NCBI GenBank assembly: GCA_018697195.1
Contig: JAGMWU010000035.1
Location: 1,240,001 to 1,304,000, forward strand
Origin: Certhia americana
Taxonomy: Eukaryota; Chordata; Aves; Passeriformes; Certhiidae
Direction: 5' to 3'
DNA length: 64,000 nucleotides
Both the position numbers and the translations under genes were made by a program. The stretch's first letter is position 1. Every line of letters starts with the position of its first letter. A model generated the notes under the pieces. It was given only the letters and a program-made list of their open reading frames with translations, searched no databases and was not told the DNA's origin. Shown piece by piece: positions 59,279 to 64,000 of the stretch.

Positions 59279-62200
59279 AGAGATCTACTGCAACAGCTGT
59301 CCTCCAAGAACAAAGGTTTGTAGAGGTGAAGTAAAAGCAAAGCCTTAATTCATCAAAATATTCTAATACCACAGAGCTCCTGTGAGAGTATCAAGGCTCG
59401 GCAGATGTCAAAGCTCATTGCAATTCATAATGTTGAAATTAAAGGGGTTGCTATGAGAGAGAAGCAACCAGGAGATGGAAAGCTGATAATCCTGAACTTC
59501 CCTTGTCATAAATAAATTTTGGTTAATCTGTATTTCAAGCAGCCAGCAATGCCAAGGAAACCTTTTTCCTGGTACTTGAGTGGAAAGAGAGCGTCCAATT
59601 TCCTCAGCCAAGTGACACTGAGGAGCCAGGAGGCAGATAACTTTTATGAAAGCAAACAGCAAAGAATAACAGTGACCACCAGGATTCAGGGAGGGCTCTT
59701 TGAAGATGTTTTAAATAGCATTGCTATGGTTGAGTCCAGATTTAAGTCACTACAATTGTAAACTGTGAACTTGTGGCCAGATGAGACAATGTTTTCTGAC
59801 AGTCCAGGAAGACCGTGAGCAATGTTGCCAGGGATAAAACAGTTCAGTGGAGGAGGCAACAAGCTTTCAAAGCTGATTTGCCTCTGTGTATGGATAAGTA
59901 TGTCCCAAATGAGGGGCTGGATGTGCCAGTTACAAAAGCTACCTCCCAGACACAAGGGCTACCTCTCATCTGTCTGTCTGGTGTAGGAGATCTCAAGCCT
60001 AGCTGTGTTTGGACCTGAGTAGGAGTCAGGAGCTACTGCCACTTCCAGACACTCCTCTTAGGTTACTCAAGTTTCTGGTCTCTGGCTCGTCCATGTGCTA
60101 CTGAAAATCCGGTGCACTGGTTTTCTGTCCCACATCTCCCATGCTGCGGGAGACCAAGCTGCAGAACTGAGCTGGAAAACGAGCACCTGCTGGGACTACT
60201 TGAGACTTGTCCCCCTGGGATCCTCCTCCTCAGCTCCTGGAGACTCCAGGCTCATGTTACATGGAAATACCCATTAACATGTTTAAAAAAAAAAAGTTCT
60301 CATTCTCTTCTTTGTAGCAGCTATCTTCAGAAATGCCTGCCTGTATCCCAGGATAAAGTCCTTGATGCACAGCACTTCTGAGGGCTGAGTTCTCACCTCA
60401 TGAGTAATAGCTGCATCTCACAGAACTACTCAAGACTTTACCCTATTTCTTGCATTTTTACATGTATATTTTTGCTTCTTCCAGTTACAATCTACTTTTT
60501 CCTAGCAGGAAACTAACATGTGGCTTTAGTAATATGTATCATCAATCTTATTTATTCCATCTATTTCCAGGTAATTATATATAGAGTATTTCTTAGGCTA
60601 TATTCGGATGGCCTATTTAGAGATGAATGGATTCTTTCCAGAATGGCAATGACCTTTCTGTGACTCAAACATGAATTTTCTAAATGACATCACACGTGAA
60701 ATACCTTATACATCATCATAATTAACAAGATATACCCTATTAATGGTCAGAAAACATGCTTTCCATAATTATAAACAGAATCTTTTCTGAGATACAACCT
60801 TCCTCTCTGTTACAAATTTTTTGTCAATACCATGGGGTACATTCACAGAGAAACCTACTAAAGACCTACTCAAAAAGCAATCTTAATTGCCAGCCAAACA
60901 TATCCTAGGCACACACAAAATGTAGATTTTAGAGACATTACACTTCAGAACTATTCAGATACTCATCTGCTATGTTTGACAAATCTCTGGTTTGAAATGG
61001 ACTGGCATTACAGGTTAAATTAATCTGCCTGCTTTCCTAACTTTGTTAAAGTCAGTTCTGCCTGTGATTTCTGAGAGCCCAGAGAAAATTGTAAACTGCA
61101 ATCCATACTCTCTTGTGAGTCCTTCTTCCTGACTGCAAATTAAGGGTCAGGGGATCAGGTGCCTTCTGGTAAAACTTGGAGGAAGGACTGCAAGAATAAA
61201 GAAGGAGTCAGGATGGAGAACACCTATGTAACTAATAACTCCTCCATAAGAGGAGCTCCTTAAAGGAATTAAAGCACCTTTCATGCAAAGAGACAAAGGA
61301 CTGAAGTTCCATTACACCAATGTGAGCCCTGATCCCTGCAGATCTTATGCGCAGGACTGTGTCTGACAAGAGATCAGCAAAAGGAAGTGATGCTGGCACT
61401 GCTAATTCAGAGAGTGGTGATTTTTCTTCAGCAGCTGCACTGGGTCGATATTTCAGCCAAGTACTGTGAGCAGTGTGCTTTCAGCTGGGGTGTGTGAGGT
61501 GTTCACCAGGCTGCTATGACCTGTGGCTGTTTCCAGCAGCTGAGAGCTTTATTCCAGGATCCTGTCCAAACAATGACGTACAGAACAACATCCTGCTGAA
61601 CCCCCTGGCCCCATTAATTTGAAGGGGGAAGAGCCTTCATTTTCCCACTGAAGAGGTCTGCAAGGGGCTGAACAACGCCTGCATTCTGCCAGACTAAGAG
61701 TTACTCATCAGATTGTCATTGGGATGGGAGACAGGTATATTTAGGCAAAATAAATACAATTTGCTCCCAAAACTTCCTGACTTTCAGAACAACACTCACA
61801 CTTACATTGCTATAAGATGATAAATTTTCCCTTATTTTTATTAAAAGCTGCGTGATGAAAAAGTGTTAAAAAGAATGTGAGAGCTGATGTTCTAGGGGAT
61901 TAATTCATGACCATTTTTCACAAGCATATCAGAGACATCACGTAGTAACATATGCAGATTGGTAAAAAATAGAGAAAATCATGGATGCTATTTAACATAA
62001 CTACACAATAACTTTTGAGACACATAAACAATGTTCAGTTCCTGCAGAAATGTACATGGGGTTAAAACCCATTAAGAATTTAGAAACTTGCCCTTGATAA
62101 ATTGACAATAGTATTTTCTAGAACATTGGTATTGTATATGCTATTTTATGTACTTGGTTTTTATACTACTAAGGCCAAATGCAATTATGTCATTTCTTTT

Positions 62201-63303
62201 GACAATATTTTGATAAAAGAAATTCCAAATACCTAAAATTAGCAGTCATGCTATACTTACAAAGATTAGAAGAGCTTGTAGGTTAACAGGATTTTAAGAT
62301 ATTATTTGCAAAATTATGCTGGTTTTAGAATGTTTTTCTTATTTCATATCAATACTATTAAAATATAAGGGGGAAACTTAAGGGGTAAACAATACAGATG
62401 TTTATATTTAATTCTGTAGTCCTGTTTCTCTTTCTGGTTTCCATAAAATGTTTACCTCATTTTAGCACTCAGCAAAGAGATTTGTTGCCTATGTGTGTGC
62501 ATAATTGCCTGTGTGGGAATACTTCTACACAACTTTTCAGCCTGGCAAAAGCCTTCTAAATTAACATTGTTATAATAAGCATGGTGTTCAGACAATAAAG
62601 ACTTACAAACAAAAGAATAAAATTATTGAGCTATTTGTATTTAAATTGCATGTATACAGCATTTTGGATCAAAAATAGCCTAATAAGAGCTGGTTAATGA
62701 TACATTTTTACTATTCTTTAACAGGGAGAAACCCTATTGTCACACGTCAACCAACTCGGATTACAGTCCTGAAGAAAACTGTGAATTGAGTTATTACTGT
62801 GACAAAAGCTAATGCTTGCTCAAACACCATCATAAAACCTGATTATAGGTCTAATGGACCTCGCTACAAACTCTGAGTCTGGAAACCTCCATTTAAACAA
62901 AAGGAATGGTCAGATATTGGGAGTGATTATAAGCTTTGTTTAGTTTAAAAGAAGGGGTTTTCTAACATGTAAAATTACAAATCATCAGTTTTCCTAAATT
63001 AAATTCAAAGGTTCCAAATCCTGTTATTATGTGTATTTTGCAAAGTGATAACTTCCATCTTCTGTCCTCTAACTCTTCCTAATGCCACCAGCGATGGCAG
63101 CAGGCTCTGAGAACTGAGTCCTCTGAGGACTGTGAAGACCACAGATGTCAGTGGGTCATGTGGGGAACCCACTATCAGGAGTTTCATCAGCTCAAAATGG
63201 GACACAATTTTTTACACAGAGTCCAAAATCAGTCCTTCAGATTATTTACCAGAAAGAACCTAAGCAGAATTTTAGTTTACCTGATGGTGTGAAGCTCAGA
63301 GTC
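59279..63303. other. Intergenic DNA, no gene seen
   Basis: AT-rich DNA without recognised exons, RNA genes or repeat families. Confidence 0.65.
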
Positions 63304-63400
63304 AGAGAATGGGTTGAGTTGGGAGAGACCACATCTGGTCCCACCTCCAGGCAGGGTTATCCCACAGCACATGGCACTGGATTGCATGCAGATAGATTTT
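63304..63400 (-). mobile_element. CR1 LINE remnant (minus strand)
   Basis: AGAGAATGGGTTGAGTTGGG then AGAGACCACATCTGGTCCCA and CCTCCAGGCAGGG resembles the reversed CR1 terminal region (AGAATGGGTTGGGTTGGAAG...), with small gaps. An old, degraded copy. Confidence 0.65.
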
Positions 63401-63828
63401 AAGCAAACCTGGTTGTGTTTTGAGTTCAACCTGTGATATAGACTGGATCAAAATTGCACCGTAGTGTATAGCCACCCAGGATCTATTCTATTTCAGCTGC
63501 AGCTGAACACCAACCATTACACACATGGTAAAAATCAGTGTTAGCTCCATGAATACATTTTTCTGAAAGTGACCACAATCTGGGATTTAAAGAGAACTCT
63601 TCAGACACATTTGGAGCCTGATCTTACAAAGCATTAAGCATCCTGGATTCCCATTCAGGTTTAATATCTTAACAAGAGGATCTTGACACTTTGGAAGGCA
63701 TTAAGCAATGGGGGAACAAAGTAAAAACTTTCTATTCTACTACTCTTTGTCTATTTTTAAAATTCATTTCAATGAGAGATGATTTGATAATAGCACTTTA
63801 ATGACAAAACCCTTGCTGAAATTCTTAC

Positions 63829-63900
63829 TTTGTTGCACCACTCTTCAAAGACCTTCCTGTGCTCATTGTACATCAGCCTCTGTCAATAAGCAGGCATCTT
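63829..63900 (-). other. Doubtful exon-like segment
   Basis: On the minus strand a pyrimidine-rich acceptor (TTTTTATTCTAG) and a donor (AAA/GTAAGA) bracket 72 nt. All three frames carry a stop, but one reads LMYNEHRKVFEEWCNK up to the donor, with a possible inner acceptor TTGACAG at 63879. It does not match TTC29, the gene expected next by synteny. It may be a chance arrangement or a first/untranslated exon. Confidence 0.15.
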
Positions 63901-64000
63901 CTAGAATAAAAACCAGCAAACAGAAAAAATATTAAAATGTCAGTTTATGTATATACATTGATATCTACATGTTTTATATTTGGGGTTGGCATCTGATTAA

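Noticed and set aside
54531..64000. Presence of TTC29, the next gene in human order
   Set aside because: I scanned minus-strand frames for its TPR and C-terminal sequence and found none; its 3' end probably lies beyond the right edge.
1..64000. CRISPR arrays, operons, prophage or other prokaryotic features
   Set aside because: The window is vertebrate: spliced genes, CR1 LINEs and CpG islands. The tandem repeats seen are micro- and minisatellites without spacers.

Overview
The window reads as amniote, most probably bird, genomic DNA. Four fragments look like the 3' ends of CR1 LINEs, carrying the ATTCTGTG/ATTCTATG-type terminal octamer. I saw no mammalian SINE or L1 sequence. Introns are short (four SLC10A7 exons within 12 kb), and very GC-rich CpG islands alternate with AT-rich DNA. 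CR1 also occurs in crocodilians and turtles, so bird is the best fit rather than proven.

Layout. From 1 to 15,738 on the minus strand lies the 5' part of SLC10A7: coding exons 1-4 (132 codons) separated by 3-4 kb introns, with exons 5 onward off the left edge. Its CpG-island promoter (about 15,270-16,560) contains a 26-bp tandem repeat broken by a 10-N assembly gap. From 16,560 to about 38,870 there is ordinary non-coding DNA with CR1 fragments, microsatellites and a 176-bp GGAAG pentamer array. From about 38,870 to 54,530 lies POU4F2 (BRN3B) and its flanks. The gene has two exons on the plus strand (coding 44,265-44,570 and 45,013-45,954, 415 codons) and a long 3' UTR to about 47,550. Around it, CpG-rich blocks alternate with AT-rich homeodomain-motif blocks that look like conserved regulatory elements. 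From 54,530 to 64,000 I see no secure gene, but there is a probable solo LTR, a G-quadruplex repeat, a CR1 remnant and one doubtful exon candidate.

The head-to-head pair SLC10A7 (minus) / POU4F2 (plus) matches the order on human chromosome 4q31. SLC10A7 is a broadly expressed Golgi/secretory-pathway membrane protein. POU4F2 is a tightly regulated transcription factor of retinal ganglion cells and sensory neurons. The two are not functionally linked as far as is known; the conserved order probably reflects POU4F2 regulatory DNA spread around and perhaps inside SLC10A7.

I found no wholly new gene system. The most useful observations are an intron-retention reading frame giving a short POU4F2 isoform, a paired BRN3-like motif 5.3 kb upstream, several candidate enhancers, an AU-rich element in the 3' UTR and the gapped promoter minisatellite. 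All identifications come from reading the sequence and remembered family knowledge; no search was run.
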